Source: Armatimonadota bacterium
Lineage (GTDB): Bacteria > Armatimonadota > Fimbriimonadia > Fimbriimonadales > Fimbriimonadaceae
Length of the DNA stretch: 64,000 nucleotides
Assembly: GCA_018268375.1 (NCBI GenBank)
Contig: JAFDWS010000002.1
Span: 1,178,001 to 1,242,000, forward strand
Reading direction: 5' to 3'
In this document: positions 1-7,895 of the stretch, piece after piece
How the letters are laid out: each line of letters begins with the position of its first letter
Position numbering within the stretch: position 1 is the stretch's first letter
Notes under the pieces: generated by a model
What the model saw: the letters and a program-made list of their open reading frames with translations, nothing else
What the model was told of the DNA's origin: nothing
Databases searched by the model: none
Program-made: the position numbers and the translations under genes

Positions 1-173
1 GGCGAAGCAGATGGTCGGAGCGGGATCGGTGACCTTCTAGCGAAGATCACGGGCGACTCTCCGTCTTGAAATGCTTGGTGCATCACGTTTGGATCTATGT
101 CCATGATGCGGAGGTCTGGGCGACTCTGGAGCAATATCTTTTCCAGCTCTTTGAGCCACCTCTGATAGTCCAT
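1..173 (-). CDS. Hypothetical protein, 3'-truncated by window edge
   Basis: An open frame starts at the ATG complementary to 171-173 and stays open for 57 codons to the left edge, so only the N-terminus is visible. It begins MDYQRWLKELEKILLQ, an amphipathic helix, followed by a basic, proline-containing stretch. I recognise no family. The frame uses codons sensibly and lies divergently from the HEPN gene that starts at 228, leaving 54 bases between the two start codons. It could belong to the same accessory patch. The call rests only on frame openness and a plausible N-terminus. Confidence 0.45.
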   Translation of the reverse strand, partial: MDYQRWLKELEKILLQSRPDLRIMDIDPNVMHQAFQDGESPVIFARRSPIPLRPSAS

Positions 174-215
174 CTCTAGCCCTCGGTCGAAGCCTAACTT
201 TACCTTTGGCTAAGA

Positions 216-221
216 TAGACT
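216..221 (+). promoter_or_regulatory. Putative -10 box, leaderless promoter of HEPN gene
   Basis: TAGACT ends six bases before the ATG at 228, and no purine-rich ribosome binding site lies upstream. This matches the spacing seen at six other genes in this window. An overlapping TAAGAT at 211-216 is an alternative. No good -35 is evident. Confidence 0.4.
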
Positions 222-227
222 CGACTA

Positions 228-647
228 ATGGGCATGCCCGAACACGACCTCACTCTGATCGAACGCTCAATGTTCAACCTCACGTTCATTGAGCAACGAG
301 CAGACGATCAGAACGGGCCGTACGACGTGACTCAGCTCATCAACACGCTGTTACTGGTTCTCGTGGTCCCCAACGCGACCTGGCTGAACAAGGTTGATGA
401 GACTCCGATCAGTCAAGTAAGTGGCTTCGAGGGGATCAGGGTTGTGAAGGGGGACACGACGCTACGACAGGTTTTGCGACGGGTTCGGAACGGTGTCGCC
501 CACGGATCGTTCAAGTTCATAGGCACAAAAAATCAGATCACCTCGATTGTAGTGAAAGACCTCAACGCCTTCGAAGCGGAGGTCTCCGTGAGCGAACTTC
601 GCAAGCTGGTTCATGCCCTGCACGGTCTGTGGAAATCCGTCAGCTGA
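228..647 (+). CDS. HEPN-type domain protein, pEK499_p136-like
   Basis: A 139-residue alpha-helical protein. The key feature is RNGVAH at residues 87-92, an R-x4-H motif as in HEPN ribonuclease and toxin families, followed by G-S-F and a short beta-like tail with VVKDLNAFEAEVSV, as in the small HEPN family named for plasmid pEK499 protein p136. Known HEPN proteins cleave RNA or act as toxins or defence effectors, often beside a nucleotidyltransferase antitoxin, but no such partner is visible here. It stands alone on the plus strand, facing the DUF4238/SIR2 pair. The ATG at 228 is chosen because a -10-like hexamer lies just upstream; the ATG at 234 is possible. Family assignment rests on motif and size only; activity is inferred. 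Confidence 0.6.
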   Translation: MGMPEHDLTLIERSMFNLTFIEQRADDQNGPYDVTQLINTLLLVLVVPNATWLNKVDETPISQVSGFEGIRVVKGDTTLRQVLRRVRNGVAHGSFKFIGTKNQITSIVVKDLNAFEAEVSVSELRKLVHALHGLWKSVS

Positions 648-821
648 CTTAGGATCCTGCCCAGAGGAAGCATTTGAAACGCTAACTGAACGGACCAAAG
701 CAGCGACAGCATCCCGACGTGATTAGGAATAGGACCAGCTCTAGCGGCTTCACCACGAGAACAGCCTATCAGCTCGGACACCGGGGCCTCTGTCGGTTGC
801 GAGACGGAGGCGAACGTCTAG

Positions 822-1778
822 TCAACTCTTGTCGCGGCACGAGCGTATGGCCGTCTCAAGATCGGCCCAGCCACCAATGGAGCCGTTGTCCAGACTATAA
901 CCAAAGTCGGATCGTGGAGCAAAGAGCCACCGACGGGAGTTGCGCCCGGTCAGTAGATTGATCATTGCCACGTATTGGCTGCCTATGTTCGTGCAATTGG
1001 CTTGCTGGCCATCGAACCATGAGACGAGGGCTATGTCTTTGCTGATCGGGAGGGTGACTAGCGATCCCTCGCCGAATGGGGGCGGCTGCCAGAAGCCGGG
1101 ATCCTTGTGGACGTTGTCGATTCCCACGGGCGAATCCGAGCAGATGAACTCAAGAGCGTCAGGAGCGCGCGTCCACAGGCACCACGGCCGCCTTCGCAGA
1201 AGGGCAAATATGTCTTCTGCCGCTTCCCATTGCAATGGAACTCTCAGGTTTGGGTGAGACTCAAACGTCATTCCAGAGTCGAGAGCAGTCTGCAATACTT
1301 TCTTGGTGGGCGGCGGGGTCTCTGGGTTCTGTTCTCTGTAAGACTTGATCCACTCGTCGTAATGGACAACCAGCATTTCGAGGCTGAGTTGAGCGATCTC
1401 GTTTACCGGCCTGTCTAGGCTTCGCTTTGCTCTGGGGCTCCGCCGCTCCATCGATGCGATAAACATGATCAGACTGTCCATATCTGTTTCCGGAGGCATC
1501 AGCCGCGTCTGGACGATCCTTCGAACGATAGGAGCTGCTACGTCTTCAATCTTCCCGTAGGCCCGCTCGTACGCATCGTCTTGACCAGAATCGGTTTGGA
1601 CATTGTAGAAATCCCGGATGTACCCGACCGCCTTCGGCGTGCCGGACGTCACCGTGATCTGCTCCGTGTCGAAGCGATAGAGCGTGCCGTGCTTTGCCCC
1701 GGTATCGGTAAACCCGGCGAGGAGAAAGCGAGGCACTACGTGGTGCTTCCTGCTCAGTTGATTTTGGATCGTGGACAT
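822..1778 (-). CDS. DUF4238 domain protein
   Basis: A 318-residue soluble protein. Its N-terminus carries the DUF4238 signature KHHVVPRFLLAGF (residues about 11-23), and a second family-typical patch near residue 213 reads FICSDSPV. The function of DUF4238 is not established; such proteins are scattered through accessory regions of many bacteria. It is the second gene of a two-gene unit: the SIR2-like gene ends 15 bases upstream on the same strand. The ATG is preceded by AGGAG with about 7-bp spacing, so it is translated with a Shine-Dalgarno site, unlike its leaderless partner. Co-transcription suggests joint function, plausibly defence, but that is inference from context. Confidence 0.75.
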   Translation of the reverse strand: MSTIQNQLSRKHHVVPRFLLAGFTDTGAKHGTLYRFDTEQITVTSGTPKAVGYIRDFYNVQTDSGQDDAYERAYGKIEDVAAPIVRRIVQTRLMPPETDMDSLIMFIASMERRSPRAKRSLDRPVNEIAQLSLEMLVVHYDEWIKSYREQNPETPPPTKKVLQTALDSGMTFESHPNLRVPLQWEAAEDIFALLRRRPWCLWTRAPDALEFICSDSPVGIDNVHKDPGFWQPPPFGEGSLVTLPISKDIALVSWFDGQQANCTNIGSQYVAMINLLTGRNSRRWLFAPRSDFGYSLDNGSIGGWADLETAIRSCRDKS

Positions 1779-1793
1779 TTCTGTTGCTCCTGA

Positions 1794-2843
1794 TTATCTC
1801 ACCGGTTTTTTGTCGCGGTGATGAGTCAGGACTCCTTTCTCAGCATCGACTAGCGGCCCCAAGACGGACTCCAGCTCTGTCCAGTCCATTCTGGGGTGTA
1901 CGGGCCGCTCCTCGGGAATCCTCAAGTCCATGGACATCGACCAGAAGGCCTCGCACCCGCGTCGTGGGTGCCGGAGCAGCCGCGAGTTACCAATATCTTT
2001 CCAAGTATCGTAATGGTGGGTGTGGATGAAGTCGTCCCATGTAGCTTGTAGCTCGTCCTCCTCCTTCACATCGATGATCTCCAACTGCTCTAGGTTGCGG
2101 TCATACTTCGAGCCCCAGGCAGACTTCATGAGCTTGATGGCGTCTACGTCAGATTTGGGAGCCCCATACCCAAAGATCGTCCACATGTATGCCGAATGGA
2201 GACCGGTCTTCATGTCGGCCCAGGCCGACTCAATGGAATGGTCGGTCGTGTAGTCCTTCTTACGCACGGGAAACAGCAGCGTCGATGGGACAAATTCGTT
2301 CGAACAGTGTCGGCAGACACTATGAAGTCGGCCCACGGGCGTAGGTTTTGTGCACTTCGGACAATACGCAATCTCCACGTTGCCGTGCAAGAACAGCGGC
2401 CGAGGGGCTTCACCACGGTGAATATGGGCTGTTCTTACGAGCGATTGAACAAGAAACGGATCCCAATTGAAAGTTGCGATCACGTCCTTTTTTCTCAGTG
2501 AAAGAACGAGCAGATCGTAGATCGTCGGCGCAGGTGGTTGCTCCAACCTGCGGAAGTAGCTCCAGATCAATCCTTCGACCTTCTGCTTTAGGTCGCCGTA
2601 CTCTGGTTTGTCGCAAAGGTCACTGTACAGGGACTCGAAGTCGTCGTGGCCATCGTGCAGCCCTGCGTCGTGCAACAGCGAGCTGAGACTACAAACCTGG
2701 ACTAGGTTCGCCATGACCGGAAGCTCGTGCCCTTTCGCGTCCCCGCTTAGGAAGGCCGCCTTGCTGGCACCAGCGCCCAAGAGCAGGAGATGAGGTCTTT
2801 CCCATGAAAGCTCATTCGTCATGTCGCGCAGCGGGGCTGTCAC
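1794..2843 (-). CDS. SIR2-like NAD-binding protein with zinc ribbon
   Basis: A 349-residue protein of the sirtuin/SIR2-like fold. Visible motifs in order: GAGAS (23-27), the Rossmann NAD loop; TFNWD (124-128), matching the family T-x-N-x-D motif; LHG (152-154), with the catalytic-type His153; then two CxxC pairs (C161/C164 and C177/C180), the usual sirtuin zinc site. Bacterial SIR2-like proteins are either deacylases or NAD-depleting effectors of antiphage systems. The diverged second half (FGYGAPKSD) and the DUF4238 partner 15 bases downstream favour the latter, by inference. The start is the GTG at 2843, six bases after a TAAACT hexamer; an ATG at 2822 is an alternative but lacks a ribosome site. 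Confidence 0.75.
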   Translation of the reverse strand: MTAPLRDMTNELSWERPHLLLLGAGASKAAFLSGDAKGHELPVMANLVQVCSLSSLLHDAGLHDGHDDFESLYSDLCDKPEYGDLKQKVEGLIWSYFRRLEQPPAPTIYDLLVLSLRKKDVIATFNWDPFLVQSLVRTAHIHRGEAPRPLFLHGNVEIAYCPKCTKPTPVGRLHSVCRHCSNEFVPSTLLFPVRKKDYTTDHSIESAWADMKTGLHSAYMWTIFGYGAPKSDVDAIKLMKSAWGSKYDRNLEQLEIIDVKEEDELQATWDDFIHTHHYDTWKDIGNSRLLRHPRRGCEAFWSMSMDLRIPEERPVHPRMDWTELESVLGPLVDAEKGVLTHHRDKKPVR

Positions 2844-2849
2844 GCCGCA

Positions 2850-2855
2850 AGTTTA
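2850..2855 (-). promoter_or_regulatory. Putative -10 box of SIR2-DUF4238 unit
   Basis: On the minus strand TAAACT lies six bases before the GTG start at 2843, giving a leaderless mRNA. The rest of the gap to the tRNA gene (2856-3061) shows no gene. Confidence 0.4.
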
Positions 2856-3061
2856 CGCCTGCACGAGCGGTCTGTCCCGGGCTTTGGGTGCAGCCGGAAT
2901 CGACCCTGCCAAACCGGACACTCCTGCAGCTGGCTACTGAGGGTAAAACAACCTGTCAGTAGATGTCCGAGGTCAATCTTCGTACAATCTACGTACACCG
3001 GGTCGGAGGAGCACGGGCGGAAGCCCCGCTCAGACTCAAAGCGCCCCTTCCGGTCGAAGGC

Positions 3062-3149
3062 TGGAGGAGAGGGTGGGATTCGAACCCACGGTACCTTGCG
3101 ATACACCGCATTTCGAGTGCGGCGCACTAGACCACTATGCGACCTCTCC
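3062..3149 (-). tRNA. tRNA-Ser (anticodon CGA)
   Basis: The minus strand folds as a class II tRNA. The 7-bp acceptor is GGAGAGG/CCTCTCC (3143-3149 with 3066-3072). The anticodon stem CCGCA/TGCGG encloses the loop CTCGAAA (anticodon CGA, reads UCG). A 5-bp variable-arm stem carries a GCAA loop, and the T arm is GTGGG-TTCGAAT-CCCAC. CCA is encoded at 3062-3064. The discriminator is U (position 3065), unusual for tRNA-Ser, where G is normal. The accessory patch lies on the 3' side, where tRNA-targeting integrases insert. Confidence 0.93.
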
Positions 3150-3185
3150 GGGGCCAGAATTATGGCCCGACGCGAGGGTTTGAAT

Positions 3186-5246
3186 CTAGGGCGACCGGGT
3201 CAGAGCGGACCGCGCCTGCTCCACTGTCATCGGGCCCGTCACTTGTCCATGCCGGACGATCCACGCCCCTGCCCCTTTCGCCTCTAAGTCGGCGCGAACC
3301 ACCTTGCCTGCTGGAAACACCAAGGTCTCCGGAGCGATCGTCGCCAGTTCACCGGAGGCTTCGAGGGCGCCCGGGCCGGTCACGACCACGTAATCGTCCG
3401 CAAGCGTCACCGCCATGGCGTGAGCGAGGCTGCCGATCCTCCTCGTGGCGGCTTTGGTGAGAGGGGCGTATTGGGCCACTCCGTTGAGCGCGAACTGCCT
3501 CAGCGCCTGGCCCTCGCGTCGGTCCCTGAGGAGACACGAGTACATTTGGCTCAGCCTGACGGCGTCGGCAGTGAGGCTGCCCCGCGGAAGGTCGGTGACC
3601 TCAGGAAGCCCCGTCCACTGGGCGCTCGCCTGCAGCCGTTCCTTGGGCAGGGCGCTGAGTACTGAAGGCTTGCCGGATAAGAACAACTGAAGCGCCCGCT
3701 GAAGCACCGCTCTACCCTGATCCAGCCACGAGGAGTCTCCGAGAGTCAAGTAAACCTGCAGGCAGGCGTCGGCATACGCCAAGTAGTCGCCCAGGTAGGG
3801 CGCTCCGAGCCTGCCGCCTTCCAGTTGCCTGACCACCCCGTCTGGGCCCGATCGGAACTCAGAGACCCGATCCAGCAGCGGACGAATCTCAGGGAGCCCC
3901 TTCGTGCCGCCAAGCAGCCTTCTTGACTCCAAAAGCCGGGCAACGACGTGGCAAGTCGAATCGGCCACGTCGCCTGGCCCGATCGTCGCTGGGCTAGCTT
4001 TCCGCAACCGGCGCAACCTTTCAATTTCCTGCTGGTACTCCGCTAGGTGCGAGAACATGTCTCCAAGATCGCCGACCCGAGGAGACATTTGAGGGTTTGT
4101 CGAAGGATCGAGGCTCAGTCCCCGGGCGAGGTGTTCACGCTCTACGGGGGAAAAGGAGGAGGCGAGAACGCCGGGCGAAAACGTGTTCATCCCGTTTCTT
4201 CCGAGGGCGCTCGAACCTCGATAGGTGAAAGCGATGACTTGGCCCTTGCTCACGAACTCGTCGAGAATCGCTTCGAAGGAACGCTCCGCCATCCAACGGA
4301 GGGAAGGGTCGCTCGTCACGGCGACGAGGTGGGCCAAGAGGCAAGCGGCATCGGCGTTTTCGATCGCTATCTTCTCGAACTTCGTCTCAAGAGAGGGCGC
4401 CAAGACGGCCGTACGGAAGAACCCGCCATCGATCCAATCCGGCAGCGGACCTTCGATGGTGCGCTCGACCCCCTCCTGGGCGGTCGTTGTGGCACCGACG
4501 GCCAGCAAGAAGCGCCACTCCCAAGTGTTGAGGCCCTGCAGCCCGTTCTCGGCAAGAACCCCTGGGGCCGACATAGCTTCCTGGAGGCGTCGAGCATAGA
4601 CGGCCAAGTCACCAGTGTCAGAAGAACCTCCAGTGAGTTCCCCTCGCTCCTTCAGCAGTTGCTCGGCAAGAACTGCGGTCGACTTGTCGTCCGGTTCGCC
4701 CATGGCCCGGTGGGCCTTTGTCAAAACGCTCTCAAACGCCCCAAGCTCAAACTTGGTCCGCCAATCTTTGGTCACCATCCAAGCTAGGGGCCGGCCGTCG
4801 GGGCGCAACACCAAGACGTACCAACCAGGATCCACGCCTTGTGAAGCTGCTGCCAGGGGGAAAGGGCCCGCGAGCCACTCGGGATCCTCGTCAGCGTCAA
4901 TTCTGACGGGCACGAACTCGCGGTTCAACCGTTCGGCCACCTCTGACGACTCCAACACGTTCTTGTCGAACTCCCTGCCGCCCCAGTTCCATGCGCAACC
5001 GACGACGAGGACAAGCGCTTTGTCAGCGCGACGCGCCTCAAGAAAGGGACGGTCGTCCAAGGTTCGCCACTTGACCCGTTGCTTCGCGGCGCTTGCCATG
5101 AACGCTCCAGGCGAGTTGACCACAGGATTCGGGTCAGGCTGAGGAATGAGGGGGCGAATGACTGCCGTCGCCGTGAAAACGACCGTCAGAACTAACACCG
5201 TCCCGACGACGGCAGGGTAGACCTGCCGTGTGCCCCACGCAGCCAT
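3186..5246 (-). CDS. YyaL/DUF255-like protein with degenerate thioredoxin site
   Basis: A 686-residue protein. Residues about 10-32 form one hydrophobic N-terminal anchor, so it is probably periplasm-facing. Residues about 60-190 resemble the thioredoxin-like domain of YyaL/DUF255 proteins, but the usual CHWCH active site reads CAWN (84-87), so the second Cys is replaced by Asn and no redox pair remains. The rest is long and alpha-helical, consistent with the alpha-toroid part of that family. It ends at 3186, near the tRNA-Ser 5' end, and is divergent from gatC across only 35 bases. The ATG at 5246 follows a CATAAT hexamer by 8 bases with no ribosome site. The family call is by pattern, not alignment; a generic thioredoxin-fold protein is the alternative. 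Confidence 0.6.
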   Translation of the reverse strand: MAAWGTRQVYPAVVGTVLVLTVVFTATAVIRPLIPQPDPNPVVNSPGAFMASAAKQRVKWRTLDDRPFLEARRADKALVLVVGCAWNWGGREFDKNVLESSEVAERLNREFVPVRIDADEDPEWLAGPFPLAAASQGVDPGWYVLVLRPDGRPLAWMVTKDWRTKFELGAFESVLTKAHRAMGEPDDKSTAVLAEQLLKERGELTGGSSDTGDLAVYARRLQEAMSAPGVLAENGLQGLNTWEWRFLLAVGATTTAQEGVERTIEGPLPDWIDGGFFRTAVLAPSLETKFEKIAIENADAACLLAHLVAVTSDPSLRWMAERSFEAILDEFVSKGQVIAFTYRGSSALGRNGMNTFSPGVLASSFSPVEREHLARGLSLDPSTNPQMSPRVGDLGDMFSHLAEYQQEIERLRRLRKASPATIGPGDVADSTCHVVARLLESRRLLGGTKGLPEIRPLLDRVSEFRSGPDGVVRQLEGGRLGAPYLGDYLAYADACLQVYLTLGDSSWLDQGRAVLQRALQLFLSGKPSVLSALPKERLQASAQWTGLPEVTDLPRGSLTADAVRLSQMYSCLLRDRREGQALRQFALNGVAQYAPLTKAATRRIGSLAHAMAVTLADDYVVVTGPGALEASGELATIAPETLVFPAGKVVRADLEAKGAGAWIVRHGQVTGPMTVEQARSALTRSP

Positions 5247-5281
5247 ACCAGTCCATTATGCGGTGGTTATAATGACTTCGT
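5247..5281. promoter_or_regulatory. Overlapping divergent leaderless promoters
   Basis: This 35-base gap holds two -10 boxes: TATAAT at 5268-5273 reading toward gatC (ATG 8 bases on) and CATAAT at 5260-5255 reading toward the YyaL-like gene (ATG 8 bases on). Each promoter's -35 zone would fall on the other's start site, so polymerase could occupy only one at a time. Confidence 0.6.
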
Positions 5282-5572
5282 ATGTCCATCTCGCTGGAAG
5301 AGGTGCGCCATGTCGCGCGATTGGCGCGGCTTGACTTGGACGAGCCGGAACTCCTGGCCTTCCAGGGTGAACTCAACGCGCTTCTCGGACACTTCCAGGA
5401 CATACAGGGAATCGATGTCGAAGGGCTCGACCCCAAGCCGCATGCGGTCGGCCTGCACAATGTCTGGGCTGAGGACTTGGCGCGGCCCGGATTGATCCGC
5501 GACGAGGCGCTTCGAAACGCCGCCGTCAGCCGCGCGGGCCTCTTCATTGTTCCTACCATCATCGAGGAATGA
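5282..5572 (+). CDS. gatC: Asp/Glu-tRNA amidotransferase subunit C
   Basis: A 96-residue protein of normal GatC length. It starts MSISLEEVRHVARLARLDLDE, the family's hallmark N-terminal helix, and continues with LLGHFQDIQGIDVEGLDP. GatC stabilises the GatA-GatB heterodimer that amidates mischarged Glu-tRNA(Gln) or Asp-tRNA(Asn) in the cytoplasm. gatA follows three bases after the stop codon; gatB is not in the window. The ATG at 5282 is only 8 bases after a consensus TATAAT, so the transcript is probably leaderless and no ribosome site is present. Confidence 0.93.
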   Translation: MSISLEEVRHVARLARLDLDEPELLAFQGELNALLGHFQDIQGIDVEGLDPKPHAVGLHNVWAEDLARPGLIRDEALRNAAVSRAGLFIVPTIIEE

Positions 5573-5575
5573 GCC

Positions 5576-7027
5576 TTGCTCACCCAGCTGTCCGCGACTG
5601 AACTGGCCGCCAAGGTTCGCTCGGGCGATGTTTCAGCCGTCGAGGTCACAGAAGCGCACCTCGACCGCATCGCAAAGCTCGATTCCGAACTGGGAGCCTA
5701 TCTCCACGTGGATCGCGAGGAGGCGTTAAGGCAGGCCACAGCGGTGGACGCGATGGTCAAGGCGGGGAACGGGGGTTTCCTGGTCGGCGTGCCCGTCGCG
5801 GTCAAGGACAACATTTCCACCTTAGGGATGCCCACAACGTGCGCCTCCCGAATCCTTGAAGGTTACGTTCCGCCCTTCGACGCCACTGTCGTTGCGAAAC
5901 TCAAGGAAGCTGGGGCGATCGTCATCGGCAAAACGAACCTGGACGAGTTCGCCATGGGCACGTCGTGCGAGAACTCAGCCTTTCAGGACACCCATAACCC
6001 TTGGGATCCCGACAGAAGCCCGGGAGGAAGCTCTGGAGGGTCGGCGGCGGCAGTCGCATCAGAGATGGCGCCTCTGTCACTGGGCTCGGACACTGGAGGC
6101 TCCATCCGTATGCCAGCCGCCCTCTGCGGAATAGTCGGATTCAAGCCGACGTACGGCCGAATCTCTCGATACGGTCTTGTGGCGTTCGGCTCCAGCCTCG
6201 ATCAGATAGGCCCCTTTGGGCGCTCGATCGAGGACACTGCGCTGCTCGCCAGCGTATTGAGCGGCCACGATCCGCTCGACTCAACGTCGCTCCCTGACTC
6301 CGCAATCCGTTCGGAGGGTCTCAAGGATGGTTCCCTCAAGGGCTTGAAGGTCGCCCTGCCCAAGCAGCTCTTTGGTGCCGCGATCAACGCAGGCGTTATG
6401 GACGCGCTCGAGATGGCGATCGAGAACCTTGAGCGCGAAGGAGTATCGTGCACCCAGGTCGACATGCCCTCCATCGATTATGGGGTCACAACGTACTACA
6501 TTATCGCCCCCGCAGAGGCTAGCAGCAACCTTGCGCGGTTCGACGGTGTCCGGTTCGGTCCGCAAGTGCAGGGCGACGGTCACATAGGCAACTTCAGCGC
6601 CACTCGCGGCAAGCTGTTCGGCCATGAGGTCAAACTGCGCGTCATGGTCGGCACTTACGCTCTTTCCGCCGGCTATTACGACGCCTTCTACCATCGTGCC
6701 CAGCAAGTGCGCGGCCTCATGGCCGCCGAATTCGAGTCGGTTTTCCGATCCTACGACCTTGTCATGTCCCCGACGTCACCGATCGTCGCATTCAAACTGG
6801 GAGAGCTCAAGCAAGACCCGATGGCCCTGAAAATGCTCGACCTTTGCACTATCCCGGCGAACATGGGCGGGTTCCCGTCCCTCTCGCTTCCCTGCGGGTT
6901 CAGTCAAGACCTGCCCGTCGGGATGTGCCTCACGGGCCCGGTCAACGGCGACGAGCGGCTCCTGCAGACCGCCTACGCAATCGAGCAAGCCCTTCCCTGG
7001 GGTCATCGGCGGCCGCCGTTGCCCTGA
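5576..7027 (+). CDS. gatA: Asp/Glu-tRNA amidotransferase subunit A
   Basis: A 483-residue amidase-signature enzyme of normal length. It shows the conserved catalytic Lys region (VGVPVAVKDNI, near residue 80), the glycine/serine signature SPGGSSGGSAAAVA (near 150) and SLGSDTGGSIRMPAA (near 175) with the cis-Ser and nucleophile Ser of the Ser-cisSer-Lys triad. It releases ammonia from glutamine for transamidation of mischarged tRNA with GatB and GatC. The start is the TTG at 5576, three bases after the gatC stop, with GAGGAA inside the gatC end as ribosome site. It is co-transcribed with gatC, and the next gene begins 10 bases downstream. Confidence 0.96.
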   Translation: MLTQLSATELAAKVRSGDVSAVEVTEAHLDRIAKLDSELGAYLHVDREEALRQATAVDAMVKAGNGGFLVGVPVAVKDNISTLGMPTTCASRILEGYVPPFDATVVAKLKEAGAIVIGKTNLDEFAMGTSCENSAFQDTHNPWDPDRSPGGSSGGSAAAVASEMAPLSLGSDTGGSIRMPAALCGIVGFKPTYGRISRYGLVAFGSSLDQIGPFGRSIEDTALLASVLSGHDPLDSTSLPDSAIRSEGLKDGSLKGLKVALPKQLFGAAINAGVMDALEMAIENLEREGVSCTQVDMPSIDYGVTTYYIIAPAEASSNLARFDGVRFGPQVQGDGHIGNFSATRGKLFGHEVKLRVMVGTYALSAGYYDAFYHRAQQVRGLMAAEFESVFRSYDLVMSPTSPIVAFKLGELKQDPMALKMLDLCTIPANMGGFPSLSLPCGFSQDLPVGMCLTGPVNGDERLLQTAYAIEQALPWGHRRPPLP

Positions 7028-7037
7028 ACACACGATC

Positions 7038-7895
7038 ATGGATGAAATCCGCCGCCGCGACATCTCGGTCTTCTTTCGGGAGTTCTTTGCGGCGCCTCGG
7101 GTCATCGCCTATCTTTTCGCCGCCCTGCTCACCTGGCTGTTCTCCAACCCGTTCAGCCCGGTCGCGCTGTGGCAAATGGTGATCGCCTGGGCACTCCTTC
7201 TCACCTATAACTCATGGTCAGCCTACCGGGCGAGCCTGCCGAAACGGTTCAAAGCCCAGCGCTTCCTGCTCCTCTGGAATGCCTGCACAGAGCGCCATAG
7301 CCGGTTCAAAGCCGCACTTTCGCAGCTCAGCAAGAGGGGAATCGCGGACCTTCAAGAACTGCCCAAGACGATCGAGGCGGTCTCGGCCGAGCTCTACCGG
7401 GCCATGCGACGAGCCGATCTGGTCGCCACCGAAGTACTCGCTTCGGAAGGCTGGCTCGTCGCTCAACCCAGGATGGGCCAGCCAATCAGTCCCGACAAAC
7501 AAGCTCAAGAGCTTTATCGCATCGCCGACAAGAACATTGCCGAGTACCGCCAACACTACATGGGAGTCATGGCCGGTGTCGAACGCACTGAAGCACAGGC
7601 CGCCGTCTTCACCACGACGCTCGACACGTTGCGCATGAAGATGCTGAGCTACCGACTCGTGGGCAAGGAGACAGAGTCGCCGACGCAAGACTTCCTTTCC
7701 GCCCTGACCGAGGCGCGCATGCAACTTGAATCCATCGACAGGGCGCTCGATGAACTCGAGCTGACACCGTTCCCCAAGACGGTCTCCATCCTTCCCGACG
7801 AATTGCCTCCGGTCCCCACCTCGACACTCGAAACACCGCCGTCCCAGCCTGAGGACACCACTCAATCCCTTGAGGCGGGAGGAGGTCACGAGTGA
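7038..7895 (+). CDS. Hypothetical membrane-anchored coiled protein
   Basis: A 285-residue protein. Two hydrophobic stretches near the N-terminus (about 23-40 and 44-60) form a membrane hairpin, followed by a basic segment (ASLPKRFKAQR) and a long helical cytoplasmic part, ending in a Pro/Thr/Ser-rich tail. The architecture is loosely like XpaC/TelA-type membrane-associated proteins, but I cannot assign a family. It sits 10 bases after gatA, and its stop overlaps the ispE start (GTGA), so the three are one transcription unit. GGAGGAGG near its end serves ispE. Confidence 0.75.
   Translation: MDEIRRRDISVFFREFFAAPRVIAYLFAALLTWLFSNPFSPVALWQMVIAWALLLTYNSWSAYRASLPKRFKAQRFLLLWNACTERHSRFKAALSQLSKRGIADLQELPKTIEAVSAELYRAMRRADLVATEVLASEGWLVAQPRMGQPISPDKQAQELYRIADKNIAEYRQHYMGVMAGVERTEAQAAVFTTTLDTLRMKMLSYRLVGKETESPTQDFLSALTEARMQLESIDRALDELELTPFPKTVSILPDELPPVPTSTLETPPSQPEDTTQSLEAGGGHE

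Noticed and set aside
719..1418. Short plus-strand frames opposite the DUF4238 gene
   Set aside because: They overlap a well-supported minus-strand gene and show no domain or start signal.
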